From Myxococcales bacterium (GTDB lineage: Bacteria > Myxococcota_A > UBA796 > GCA-2862545): 38,861 nt of DNA. Location: assembly GCA_019634415.1 (NCBI GenBank), contig JAHQVJ010000113.1, forward strand, positions 1 through 38,861, given 5' to 3'. Position numbers and translations under genes: made by a program. How positions within the stretch are numbered: the first letter of the stretch is position 1; every line of letters begins with the position of its first letter. Positions 7,116 to 14,606 of this stretch are shown piece by piece. Below the pieces are notes generated by a model. The model was not told the DNA's origin, did no database searches, and saw only the letters and a program-made list of their open reading frames with translations.

Positions 7116-9890
7116 TCAACCAGCGGCGGTGAAACGTGTCCAGATCCCGTCCAGGGTCTCGAAGTCCATGCGCTGAACGGCATGCCGAACGATGTCGAAG
7201 CCGAAGGTGGTCTCGAGGAATCCGACGAGCTCGATCAACGCGACCGAGTCGAGCACCCCGCTGCTCACCAGCGCCTGCAGATCCACCGTCCGCCCGCGGG
7301 CCAGCCGCTCGAGCTTCGCCCTGCAGGCCACGTCGAAGGCCTCGCGTGAGCCGTCCCACGGCTGGGCGGGAGGGGCAGGCGCCTCGGCGCGGTCCACGAC
7401 CCCCAGCGCACGCTGCAGGCACGCCACCACCTGCCAGCGATGCTCCGGATCCAGGTGCACACCGTCGTGGAGCAGCTCCTCGCGCACCGTGCCGTCGGCG
7501 CGCTGGAACGGCGTGCAGGCGTCCACGAAGGGCACGCCCGAGGCCGCACACATCTCCCGCATGGCCACATAGAACGCTGCCTGGTGCGCCAAGCGATCGT
7601 CCAGGGTCCCCACCACCCCCCAGGCGTCCCGCACGCCCTCGATCTCGTGGGTGCGCGTGGGGATCCCCGTCATGTACACCAGCGCACCCTCGGGGCGCAG
7701 CTCCCGGATCGCCTCGAACAGCGCGCGGTAGCCCTCCACCGACGCCTCGATGCGCGCCGCCGGCTCCTCCGAGCTGCCGAACACGGTGCGGCACTCGGGC
7801 TCTCCCGCCGCCACCACCAGCACGTCGTCGGGTCCGATCCGCTCCGCGATCCGCCGGATCAGCGGGAAGACCGTGGGCCAGGTGTCGGCCCACATCACGC
7901 CCACCCAGTGCCCGTGCACCTTGGCGTGGTGGTCCTCCTGCGGCGTGCGCCACAGCACCTGCACGTGGCTGTCGCCCACCACGTGCACGTGCCGAGCGCT
8001 CTGCGCGACGAACCGGTCTCGGTTGGCCGTGCGCGCCATCTTCCCGCTCGACGTCTTGCGCAGCCACCCCTTGGGTACGGCCTGCACCTCCACGCCTGCC
8101 TGGAACGTGGCCTCGAGCCGCTGGGAGAGCCGACGCTGGGTGGCGTCCGAGTCCGCTCCCAGCTCGCCGTCGGGCTCGAACAGCGCCACCACGCGCTGCG
8201 TTCCCAGGGCGGCGTCGTGCACCCCCACCACCACGGTGCGTCCCGGGTACACGCCCGCCGAGGCGTCCATCAGCGCCTCCAGCTCGTGGGGGTAGAGGTT
8301 CTTCCCCTTGTGCACGATGACGTCGGCGATGCGACCGGTCACGTACAGCTGCCCGTCCACCACGAAGCCCAGATCCCCGGTGGGCATCCAGCCATCCTCG
8401 CGGATCGGCTGCCCGGCCAGATAGCGGTCCACCGTGTGGGACCCGCGCAGCAAGATCTGTCCCACCTGCTGCCCCTCATCCGCCACGATCCGCACCTCGA
8501 CGCCTTCGATGGGGCGCCCCACACAGGCGACGTGCACCGCCGTCGGTGCGTCGGCGGGCACCCGCACCACGCGGTGGTCCGCCAAGGCGCGCGAGTCCAG
8601 GGGCAGGAACGAGGGACGTTGGCCCACGGTGGTCTGGGTGGCGCAGAACACGTTCTCGGCCAGGGCATAGCAGAAGCACATCTGTGCAGGGTCGACGTCG
8701 AAGGTCTTCACGAACCTGCCGACCACGCCCAGGTCGATGGGCTCGGCACAGCTCACGAAGGCGCGCACTCGACTCAGATCGGCGCTCACGGGACGTCTGC
8801 AGGCCAAGGCGTAGGCGAAGTTCGGCTGCCAGACCACGGTGGCCCCCGCCGCCTCGATCACTTGATGCAGGTACCCAGGCTGCGCCGCCCACTCGAAGGG
8901 ATCCATCCACACCACGGGCACGTCCGCCAGCAGCGGCAGCAGCATCGTCGCCACCAACCCCATGTCGTGATACAGCGGCAACCAGCTGGCGATCCGGTCG
9001 GTCTGCGGATCCAACCGCAGGGCCTCGGCGTAGGCGACGAGCTGGTGCTCGAGCTGCTGCCGCTGCACCGCCACCGCCTTCTGCAGCCCCGTAGAGCCAG
9101 AGCTGCACTGCAAGAACATGGGAGCATCCACGGGAGCCAGCCGTAGGATCGGGGTCGTCGGTGCCTCGGGCAGCTGGTCTGCCGTGATCAGACCAGGCAC
9201 CAGCGAGGCGTCCACGGCCTCCCCCACCCACACGGCCCCATCGAGCTGTCGCTGGTAGTTGCGCAGCTTGTCCCCGAAGTGAGCGCCATGCACCTTGCTC
9301 GACGGAAACGACACGAAGGCCGGTGGCTTGCCCGCGCACACGGAGCCGAGCCAGGCGGCCACCATGTCCAGCGTGGTGCGACCCACCACGACCACCGAGT
9401 CGCCCTCGCAGCCCTGCAACAGGGCCGCCCACTGCTGCGCCCTGTCGAACAACTCCACGCCGGTGACCCGCTGCGGCGCACGGCCCGGGCCCGCAAAGAC
9501 CGCCACCACCTCGCCGTCGTCGGCGAGCCGATGCAGCGCCGACCGCACCGTCAGCGGGTGTCGCGCCCGTGCGGACCGCGTCTCCAGCTGCCAGCTCAGC
9601 CCACGAGCCTGCCGACGTGGCGCTGCGGGGCTCGTCGCCTCCACCAGCTCCTGCGCCTGCCGAAGTGTGGGATCGAGCGCCGCCGCTCGAACGAACGCCT
9701 CCCGGGCCGGAGCCACCTGACCCAACTCCTTGAGGGCCAACCCCTGCCCCAGCCACGCCGTAGGCTCCCTGGGGTCGAGCTCGAGGGCCTCCATGAAGCG
9801 CTTCGCTGCCTCTACCCAGTCCTGCTTCTGGAGCGCTCCTTGCCCCAGCTGCACGCGACGTCTGGCTTCGAGTGCGTTCTGCTGTTCCAC
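7116..9890 (-). CDS. TPR / acyl-adenylate ligase / SGNH hydrolase / acyl carrier fusion protein
   Basis: A 924-residue protein from GTG 9890. Residues 1-90 are TPR repeats (ALELDPREPTAWLGQGLALKE type). Residues about 100-625 form an acyl-adenylating domain with CSSGSTG at 262-268, SWLPLYHDMGLV, YALAENVF, GDLGF and the C-terminal lysine K617 in KTSSGKMAR. The SWLPLYHDMG form points to fatty acyl-AMP ligases. Residues about 632-830 are an SGNH/GDSL-like domain with GDSH (Ser641), AGEPECR and DGVH (Asp809, His812). Residues 845-924 resemble an acyl carrier protein with a phosphopantetheine-type serine, Ser882, in VLDSVALIEL. There is no signal peptide, so it acts in the cytoplasm. Inference: one chain activates an acid, loads its own carrier and transfers or releases the acyl group. 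The substrate is unknown. Confidence 0.88.
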   Translation of the reverse strand: MEQQNALEARRRVQLGQGALQKQDWVEAAKRFMEALELDPREPTAWLGQGLALKELGQVAPAREAFVRAAALDPTLRQAQELVEATSPAAPRRQARGLSWQLETRSARARHPLTVRSALHRLADDGEVVAVFAGPGRAPQRVTGVELFDRAQQWAALLQGCEGDSVVVVGRTTLDMVAAWLGSVCAGKPPAFVSFPSSKVHGAHFGDKLRNYQRQLDGAVWVGEAVDASLVPGLITADQLPEAPTTPILRLAPVDAPMFLQCSSGSTGLQKAVAVQRQQLEHQLVAYAEALRLDPQTDRIASWLPLYHDMGLVATMLLPLLADVPVVWMDPFEWAAQPGYLHQVIEAAGATVVWQPNFAYALACRRPVSADLSRVRAFVSCAEPIDLGVVGRFVKTFDVDPAQMCFCYALAENVFCATQTTVGQRPSFLPLDSRALADHRVVRVPADAPTAVHVACVGRPIEGVEVRIVADEGQQVGQILLRGSHTVDRYLAGQPIREDGWMPTGDLGFVVDGQLYVTGRIADVIVHKGKNLYPHELEALMDASAGVYPGRTVVVGVHDAALGTQRVVALFEPDGELGADSDATQRRLSQRLEATFQAGVEVQAVPKGWLRKTSSGKMARTANRDRFVAQSARHVHVVGDSHVQVLWRTPQEDHHAKVHGHWVGVMWADTWPTVFPLIRRIAERIGPDDVLVVAAGEPECRTVFGSSEEPAARIEASVEGYRALFEAIRELRPEGALVYMTGIPTRTHEIEGVRDAWGVVGTLDDRLAHQAAFYVAMREMCAASGVPFVDACTPFQRADGTVREELLHDGVHLDPEHRWQVVACLQRALGVVDRAEAPAPPAQPWDGSREAFDVACRAKLERLARGRTVDLQALVSSGVLDSVALIELVGFLETTFGFDIVRHAVQRMDFETLDGIWTRFTAAG

Positions 9891-9953
9891 ACGACCCCCA
9901 GGAGTGGGGTTCCGATCGTGCAGATCAGGGTCAACTTTTACCCTTTCGGCATC
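9891..9953 (-). other. Intergenic spacer with small inverted repeat
   Basis: This 63-base spacer between the zinc-ribbon stop and the fusion-gene start is the most AT-rich short stretch in its surroundings. It holds a 5-bp inverted repeat (AGGGT at 9927-9931, ACCCT at 9940-9944) with an 8-base T-rich loop. A TTGACC hexamer on the minus strand at 9934-9929 would suit a -35 box, but nothing like a -10 box sits 16-18 bases downstream. I see no convincing promoter or terminator. Confidence 0.3.
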
Positions 9954-10178
9954 TCAACGTGCATCATCGGCTGGCCCGAACTGCTGCCGCCTCAGCACGG
10001 CCTCACGCGCCGCCTCTTCCTGTTTTCGACGTTGTTCCAATTGATCGTAGTGGGCCTTCTGCGTGAGATAGCAGGTCTCACAGACCTCTTCGCCTTGCCA
10101 CTCCAACACCTCGTCGTAGATGCGTTCATTGCAGCTGGCGCATCGGGGCTTGGGCTGTAGAAAGTCAAAAAACCCCAT
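9954..10178 (-). CDS. Small zinc-ribbon protein
   Basis: A 74-residue protein, MGFFDFLQPKP..., with CASC and CETC knuckles (C14/C17 and C34/C37) spaced like a rubredoxin-type zinc ribbon. A Gln/Glu/Arg-rich helix fills the C-terminal third. The start at ATG 10178 is set by a strong AAGGAGG ribosome site 7 bases upstream; the frame continues to a TTG at 10202 that would swallow this site. The function is unknown; size and layout suit a nucleic-acid or protein-binding adaptor. It precedes the 924-residue fusion by 63 bases on the same strand, and it diverges from the GST-like gene. Confidence 0.75.
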   Translation of the reverse strand: MGFFDFLQPKPRCASCNERIYDEVLEWQGEEVCETCYLTQKAHYDQLEQRRKQEEAAREAVLRRQQFGPADDAR

Positions 10179-10274
10179 TCGGACACCTCCTTCCGCCATC
10201 AAACGTAGCCGGTTCGCGAGCGGTCGTGAACTTACGGCTCCGCAACGAGTAGGATGGGCCGGGAGGATGGTTCC
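10179..10274. promoter_or_regulatory. Divergent intergenic region, candidate promoters
   Basis: This 96-base region separates the divergent zinc-ribbon and GST-like genes, so at least one promoter should lie here. On the minus strand a TTCACG hexamer is 17 bases from TACGTT. On the plus strand a TAGGAT hexamer lies just upstream of the GST ribosome site, with only a weak -35 match. These are partial matches to sigma-70 boxes and could be chance in GC-rich DNA. Confidence 0.3.
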
Positions 10275-10895
10275 GTGAGCAGGCCTACAATCATCGGTTT
10301 TCCCCAGAGCAGCTTCGTCTGGAGCGCGCGCGCTGGGCTACACATCAAGCAAATCGAGTACGACTTCGAGCCGCTGGCACCAGGCGACCATCGCAAAGCC
10401 GAGTTCACTGCTCGGCATCCCTTCGCGAAGGTCCCCCTGATGTCCCTCGGAGGCGTGGACATCTTCGAGACCAGCGCCATCCTCCGCTGGGCCGACAGTC
10501 AACCCGGCCCACCGCTGTTCCCAGAGGACCCCGTGGCCCACGCGCAGGTGGAGCAGTGGGTCAGCGTGGTTCAGTCCTACCTGTACCCGTGGATCGTGCC
10601 CGGGTATTTCTTCGTGTACCCCCGAGACGGAAGCGAGCCGGACCGCGCCGTCATCGACGCCATCGTGCCCAAGATCGCGAACGCCATCTCGGCGCTCGAG
10701 GAGCGCATGGACGATGGACCGTGGGTGGTGGGGAGCGACGTCACGGCAGCAGACATCCTGCTGGGGCCGCTACTGTTCCTGCTGAATCGCATGCCTGAGG
10801 GCAAGGGGATCATGGCAGCCAACCCGAAGGCCACGCGGCTGCTGGGTGCCCTGATGGAGCACGAAGGCTTCATGGCGGGCGCTCCCGCCCGCTGA
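10275..10895 (+). CDS. Glutathione S-transferase-like protein
   Basis: A 206-residue protein with GST architecture. The N-terminal thioredoxin-like half (about 1-75) contains SSFVWSARAG at the usual catalytic Ser position, the KVP cis-proline site and an ETSAI glutathione-binding motif. A helical C-terminal half contains GSDVTAADIL, the normal N-capping box. Length is standard for GSTs. I prefer GTG 10275 because GGGAGG sits 8 bases upstream; an in-frame ATG at 10254 would add seven residues and lacks a ribosome site. The family conjugates glutathione or related thiols to electrophiles in the cytoplasm; the substrate cannot be read. It converges with the oxidase locus, leaving a 4-base gap. 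Confidence 0.85.
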   Translation: MSRPTIIGFPQSSFVWSARAGLHIKQIEYDFEPLAPGDHRKAEFTARHPFAKVPLMSLGGVDIFETSAILRWADSQPGPPLFPEDPVAHAQVEQWVSVVQSYLYPWIVPGYFFVYPRDGSEPDRAVIDAIVPKIANAISALEERMDDGPWVVGSDVTAADILLGPLLFLLNRMPEGKGIMAANPKATRLLGALMEHEGFMAGAPAR

Positions 10896-10899
10896 CGGA

Positions 10900-11127
10900 T
10901 CAGGAACCGCCAGGCTCGGCCGAGACCGGCGCGTTCACCTGACGGTAGATCCAGTACGCGCCTGCTCCGATCACCAACAGAGGCAGGCCCGTCAGCAGGA
11001 TCGTGGCGGACATGTAGGCCTGACGCGTGGCGTCGTTGGCGTCGAAGCACACGGCGCACGCCGACGCCAGCTCGGGCTGCATCAGCAGCCAAGTGCTCAC
11101 CACCGCCAGAAGGGTCGTCCGAGTCAT
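10900..11127 (-). CDS. Small membrane protein at the end of the oxidase operon
   Basis: A 75-residue protein whose ATG overlaps the stop of the subunit III-like gene (ATGA). An N-terminal hydrophobic signal (LLAVVSTWLLM) is followed by SACAVCF, a CxxC pair just after the likely cleavage site. One transmembrane helix (ILLTGLPLLVIGAGAYWIY) and a short polar tail complete it. I do not recognise a named family. Position and coupling suggest an oxidase accessory or assembly factor, and the exported CxxC could bind copper or act in thiol chemistry; both are inference. Confidence 0.7.
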   Translation of the reverse strand: MTRTTLLAVVSTWLLMQPELASACAVCFDANDATRQAYMSATILLTGLPLLVIGAGAYWIYRQVNAPVSAEPGGS

Positions 11128-11741
11128 GAGAGGTAGACCTGCCAGTAGAGGATGGGCCACAGAAGCACCACGAAGTACCAGAACAGTCGCCCAGCCCAGA
11201 AGCCATCGGACTTCAGCTGCCCTCGCTGCAAGCGCAGCATCAGGATCATCAGGACGAACAGCCCCCCGATGGCGTGCAGCGCGTGCGCGCCCACGAGCAA
11301 GTAGAAGAAGCCGCCGTACGTGGTGGACGTGAGCGTGAGGCCGTCGCCGAGCAGGCTCGCCCACTCCACGCCCTGGAACACCACGAAGAACAGGCCCAGC
11401 GCAACGGAGAGCGCCATGGGCAGCTTCGCCGACGCGGGGGACTGCTCGAAGCGCTTGCCCGCGTAGTACAGCAGCAGCCCGCTCGAGATCAACGCCACCG
11501 TGTTGAATGCCGTCTCCTCGATCGGGAGTCGAGGCTGATCGGGCGGAGGCCACGCGGCAGCCGAGGAGCGTGCCACCAGGAACGCGCTGATGAACCCTCC
11601 GAACAACATGATCTCCGTGAGGATGAAGATCATGGTGCCGAGCACCTCGCTGGGCACCGCCCGACGCGGAGGCTCGGGCGGCGGATGCACCAACCGCAGA
11701 TCGGTATCGGTTCCCACCTGACTAGTGACCGCCCCCGCCAT
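11124..11741 (-). CDS. Heme-copper oxidase subunit III-like protein (second copy)
   Basis: A 205-residue protein with about five transmembrane helices and subunit III signatures: an E-x-M-L-F-GGFISAF start of helix 1, FFVVFQGVEW, GAHALHAIGG and a C-terminal WYFVVLLWPILY. It belongs to the same family as the gene at 12238-12816 but is diverged from it. The start at ATG 11741 has an AGGAAGGGG ribosome site and lies inside the last 20 bases of the subunit IV gene; frames running further upstream read the His-rich tail DNA in the wrong frame. The role is probably structural in the oxidase or in a variant complex. Confidence 0.88.
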   Translation of the reverse strand: MAGAVTSQVGTDTDLRLVHPPPEPPRRAVPSEVLGTMIFILTEIMLFGGFISAFLVARSSAAAWPPPDQPRLPIEETAFNTVALISSGLLLYYAGKRFEQSPASAKLPMALSVALGLFFVVFQGVEWASLLGDGLTLTSTTYGGFFYLLVGAHALHAIGGLFVLMILMLRLQRGQLKSDGFWAGRLFWYFVVLLWPILYWQVYLS

Positions 11742-12222
11742 GGTCCCCTTCCTCGTGATCGTCGCCGTGGCCATCGTCGTGGCCATCTCCGTGGTCGTCG
11801 CCATGCTCGCCGTGGCCGTGGCCACCGCCGGCCGCCTGGGCAGCCAACGCGCGCTCGATCTCGGCCTCCGCCGCCAAGTTGACCCAGTTGGTTCCCTCGT
11901 GGTTCATGACGTCGGGCGAGATGCCCGCGAACATGAGCACCATGAAGACCAAGGAGGTGGCGAGGAAGTAGTGGACAACGGGCTTCTCGACATCGAGGTG
12001 CATGAAGTACTTCATCACCATGTACGCCTTGACGAAGGCGATGCCGAACGCAGTGATGAGCACCACGAACCCGATCCCCGTCCAGGGGCCGACGAACGAG
12101 ATGATGAGGAGCACGAGCAGGATCCCCCAGATCCGCACGTAGTGGGACTGCGGATGGATGTGGTGCTCGCCGTGCTCGTGGGAATCGTGGCCTTCGGTGG
12201 CCGCCGTCTCGTGGTCAGACAT
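11722..12222 (-). CDS. Cytochrome c oxidase subunit IV (prokaryotic type), His-rich termini
   Basis: A 166-residue protein with three hydrophobic helices between residues 28 and 105 (VRIWGILLVLLIISFVG, GFVVLITAFGIAFVKAYMVM, ATSLVFMVLMFAGI), including the KAYMVMKYFMHL block of bacterial COX4-type subunits. The 30-residue N-terminus and the roughly 35-residue C-terminus are strongly enriched in His, Asp, Glu and Gly, with nine His in the tail. Subunit IV is a small peripheral component of aa3/caa3-type oxidases. The His/Asp tails are far beyond the usual length for the family and might bind copper or zinc. The gene lies between the two subunit III genes and overlaps the second by 20 bases. Confidence 0.85.
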   Translation of the reverse strand: MSDHETAATEGHDSHEHGEHHIHPQSHYVRIWGILLVLLIISFVGPWTGIGFVVLITAFGIAFVKAYMVMKYFMHLDVEKPVVHYFLATSLVFMVLMFAGISPDVMNHEGTNWVNLAAEAEIERALAAQAAGGGHGHGEHGDDHGDGHDDGHGDDHEEGDHGGGGH

Positions 12223-12237
12223 TGGTGGCTCCTCGAC

Positions 12238-12816
12238 CTACTTGGCGATGTAGAGAAGGGGGAACAGGAAGATCCAGACGATGTCCACGAAGTGCCAGTA
12301 GAGGCCCACGTTCTCCACGCGGTGCAGCTCCTGGTTCTTCCGTGCCGTGTTGGCCACCCACAGCATCGCGACGGCGCCCGCGATGACATGGCTCGCGTGC
12401 ACACCAGCAGCCGTGTAGTAGAACGCCCAGAATCCGTTGGACGAGATCACGTAGCCGTGGCTGATCTCGGTGTACCACTCGAACGACTTGATCACGAGGA
12501 ACGCGAGCGCACCGCCGACTGTGTAGAGCAGATAGGTCGCAGCCTCGCGGCCCGCTCCTCGCTCCGCCGCTTGGTGCGCGAGCACCGCCGTGAGGCTGGA
12601 GGTGAGCAACACGAACGTGTTGGTCAGTCCGATCCACTCGTTGGTGTGCGACGCGTACTCGGCCCACTCCGGGTGAGCCAGACGGTGCATCAAGTAGGCA
12701 GCGAGGATGCCGCCGAAGATCACGATTTCCGATGCCAGCAGCCACCAGACGGCCAGCTTCGACGTGAGCACGCCGGTGGCCTGTCGGGTAGTGGCGATGG
12801 GCTTGAATGCACCCAT
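12238..12816 (-). CDS. ctaE: Cytochrome c oxidase subunit III
   Basis: A 192-residue protein with five predicted helices. Typical subunit III features are WWLLASEIVIFGG in helix 1, FEWYTEI, GFWAFYYTAAGVHASHVIAG and the final YWHFVDIVWIFLFPLLYIAK, where the WHFVD/W pattern is a hallmark of the family. It matches the short five-helix form of subunit III. The ATG is preceded by GAGAGGACC. It follows subunit I after 59 bases that contain a hairpin, and precedes subunit IV by 15 bases. Subunit III stabilises the catalytic core and supports proton uptake. Confidence 0.93.
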   Translation of the reverse strand: MGAFKPIATTRQATGVLTSKLAVWWLLASEIVIFGGILAAYLMHRLAHPEWAEYASHTNEWIGLTNTFVLLTSSLTAVLAHQAAERGAGREAATYLLYTVGGALAFLVIKSFEWYTEISHGYVISSNGFWAFYYTAAGVHASHVIAGAVAMLWVANTARKNQELHRVENVGLYWHFVDIVWIFLFPLLYIAK

Positions 12817-12837
12817 GTCGAGGTCCTCTCGGGGTCA

Positions 12838-12866
12838 GCCGCGGCGGCCTTGGGCCTGCCCGCGGC
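12838..12866 (-). other. Hairpin between oxidase subunit I and III genes
   Basis: A perfect 7-bp inverted repeat (GCCGCGG at 12838-12844, CCGCGGC at 12860-12866) encloses a loop that contains a further GGCC/GGCC pair. It sits in the 59-base gap between the subunit I stop and the subunit III ribosome site. No T-run follows, so it is not a standard terminator. It may stabilise or process the mRNA and set different subunit levels; that is inference. Confidence 0.45.
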
Positions 12867-12875
12867 AGCGGGTGG

Positions 12876-14597
12876 TTAGCTAGGCTGGTTCTGCGGCCAG
12901 TAGTCTTCCTCTCGGCCAGGCACCGCGTACTCGTAGGGGCCGCGGTAGACGCGCGGCATCTCGTTGGGTGCCCAGTTGCCGTGACCCGGGGGCGACGGCG
13001 TGGTCCACTCCAGGGTGGTCGCACGCCACGGGTTCGCGGACGCCCGCTCGCCCCGGAACATGCTCCAGAAGAAGTTGAAGAGGAACACGAACTGGAACGC
13101 GATCATCACCAGCAGCGACACGGTGGCGAGCACGCGCAGCGACTGCAGGTCCGGCGTCGACAACTCCGGGTAGTGGTTGAAGTTGTAGATCCGCCGGTGC
13201 TGTCCCGCCGCTCCGAGCACGAAGAGCGGGATGAAGATGAAGTTGAGGCTGATGATGGTGCCCCAGAAATGAATCTTGCCCAGGGCCTCGTTCATCATGC
13301 GGCCGAACATCTTCGGGAACCAGTGCGTGAGTGCCGCGAAGGTCCCGATGAACGCAATGGGGAAGAACGTGTAGTGGAAGTGCGCGACCACGAAGTAGGT
13401 GTCGTGGAAGTAGATGTCCATCGCGCTCGCACCGAGCCAGATCCCGGTGACGCCTCCGATGAGGAACTCCGCGATGAACGACAGCGCCCACAGCATGGGG
13501 GTCGTGAAGCGGATCGAGCCCCCGTACAGCGTGGCGATGTAGAGGAACATCATCTCCGCGATGGGGATCGAGATCAGCACCGTGGTGATGGTGAACACGT
13601 TGGCCATGCGGGGATCGATGCCAGCCACGAACTGGTGGTGCGCCCACACGAAGAACGACAGCACGCCCGTGCCGATGGCCGTGTACAGGATCGTCTGGTA
13701 GCCGAACAGCTTCTTGCGCGCGTGCACCGTGATGATCTCGGCCACGATGCCCGTGGCCGGCAGGAGCACCACGTACACCTCGGGATGCCCGAAGAACCAG
13801 AACAGGTGCTGCCACAGGATGGGGTCACCACCGCGGGTGGGATCGAAGAACCCGGTCCCCAGCTGCTGGTCGAACAGCAGCATCAGGGCGCCTGCGATGA
13901 GCGGCCCGACGGACGCCATGAAGAGGATGCTGGCGATGCAGATCATCCACACCACCATGGGAACGTCCTTGGCCCCCATGCCGGGCGCCCGTGAGTTCAT
14001 GGCGGTGGTGATGAAGTTGATGCCACCCATCAGGAAGGCCACGAACTCGAGCGCCACCGCCACCAGCCACAGCGTGGAGCCGAGGGGGGTGAGGCTGTAG
14101 TTCGCGTTGGCCGACAGCGGCGGGTACGCCGTCCAGGCACCACCGAAGCCGCCGTTGGGCACGAGCCAGGAGGCGATCAGCACGATGACGCTGATCAGGA
14201 ACACCTGGTACGACGCTCGATTGAGCCGCGGGAACACCATGTCGTCCGCGCCCACCATCAGCGGGATCAGGAAGTTCCCGAAGGCGGCCAGCAACACCGG
14301 CATGGCCACCCAGAAGATCATGACCGTGCCGTGGTTGGTGACGAGTGCGTTGTACTCGTGCGGCGACACGACGCCGAAGAACGGCACGCTGATGCCGGGA
14401 AAGGCGAGCTGGAGCCGGAAGGCGTAGACGAAGAACCCGCCGAACAGCGCCATGAACATACCCGTGAACAGGTACTGCATGCCGATGTACTTGTGGTCCA
14501 ACGGGAAGATGTACTTCTCGACGAACGTGGGCTCGTGGTGGTCGTGCCCATGATCGTGGTCGTCGTGGCCGTGCTCGATGGTTGGCTGGCTGGACAT
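12876..14597 (-). CDS. ctaD: Cytochrome c oxidase subunit I (A1-type)
   Basis: A 573-residue protein with 12 or so helices and the catalytic ligands of subunit I: the HGTVMIFW heme a ligand, WFFGHPEVYVVLLP with the CuB His and cross-linked Tyr, the HHQFVAG pair, and HDTYFVVAHFHYTF with the two heme ligands. The GHPEVY form marks A1-type oxidases with the D-channel glutamate. It reduces oxygen to water and pumps protons in the inner membrane. The first 25 residues are unusually rich in His and Asp. The C-terminus has the PPPGHGN-like region seen in this subfamily (TPSPPGHGNW). It is flanked by subunits II and III in normal order. Confidence 0.97.
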   Translation of the reverse strand: MSSQPTIEHGHDDHDHGHDHHEPTFVEKYIFPLDHKYIGMQYLFTGMFMALFGGFFVYAFRLQLAFPGISVPFFGVVSPHEYNALVTNHGTVMIFWVAMPVLLAAFGNFLIPLMVGADDMVFPRLNRASYQVFLISVIVLIASWLVPNGGFGGAWTAYPPLSANANYSLTPLGSTLWLVAVALEFVAFLMGGINFITTAMNSRAPGMGAKDVPMVVWMICIASILFMASVGPLIAGALMLLFDQQLGTGFFDPTRGGDPILWQHLFWFFGHPEVYVVLLPATGIVAEIITVHARKKLFGYQTILYTAIGTGVLSFFVWAHHQFVAGIDPRMANVFTITTVLISIPIAEMMFLYIATLYGGSIRFTTPMLWALSFIAEFLIGGVTGIWLGASAMDIYFHDTYFVVAHFHYTFFPIAFIGTFAALTHWFPKMFGRMMNEALGKIHFWGTIISLNFIFIPLFVLGAAGQHRRIYNFNHYPELSTPDLQSLRVLATVSLLVMIAFQFVFLFNFFWSMFRGERASANPWRATTLEWTTPSPPGHGNWAPNEMPRVYRGPYEYAVPGREEDYWPQNQPS

Positions 14598-14606
14598 CGA
14601 CTGCCT

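Noticed and set aside
9891..9953. Sigma-70 promoter for the 924-residue fusion gene
   Set aside because: A TTGACC box is present, but the expected -10 position reads AACCCC; not reportable as a promoter.
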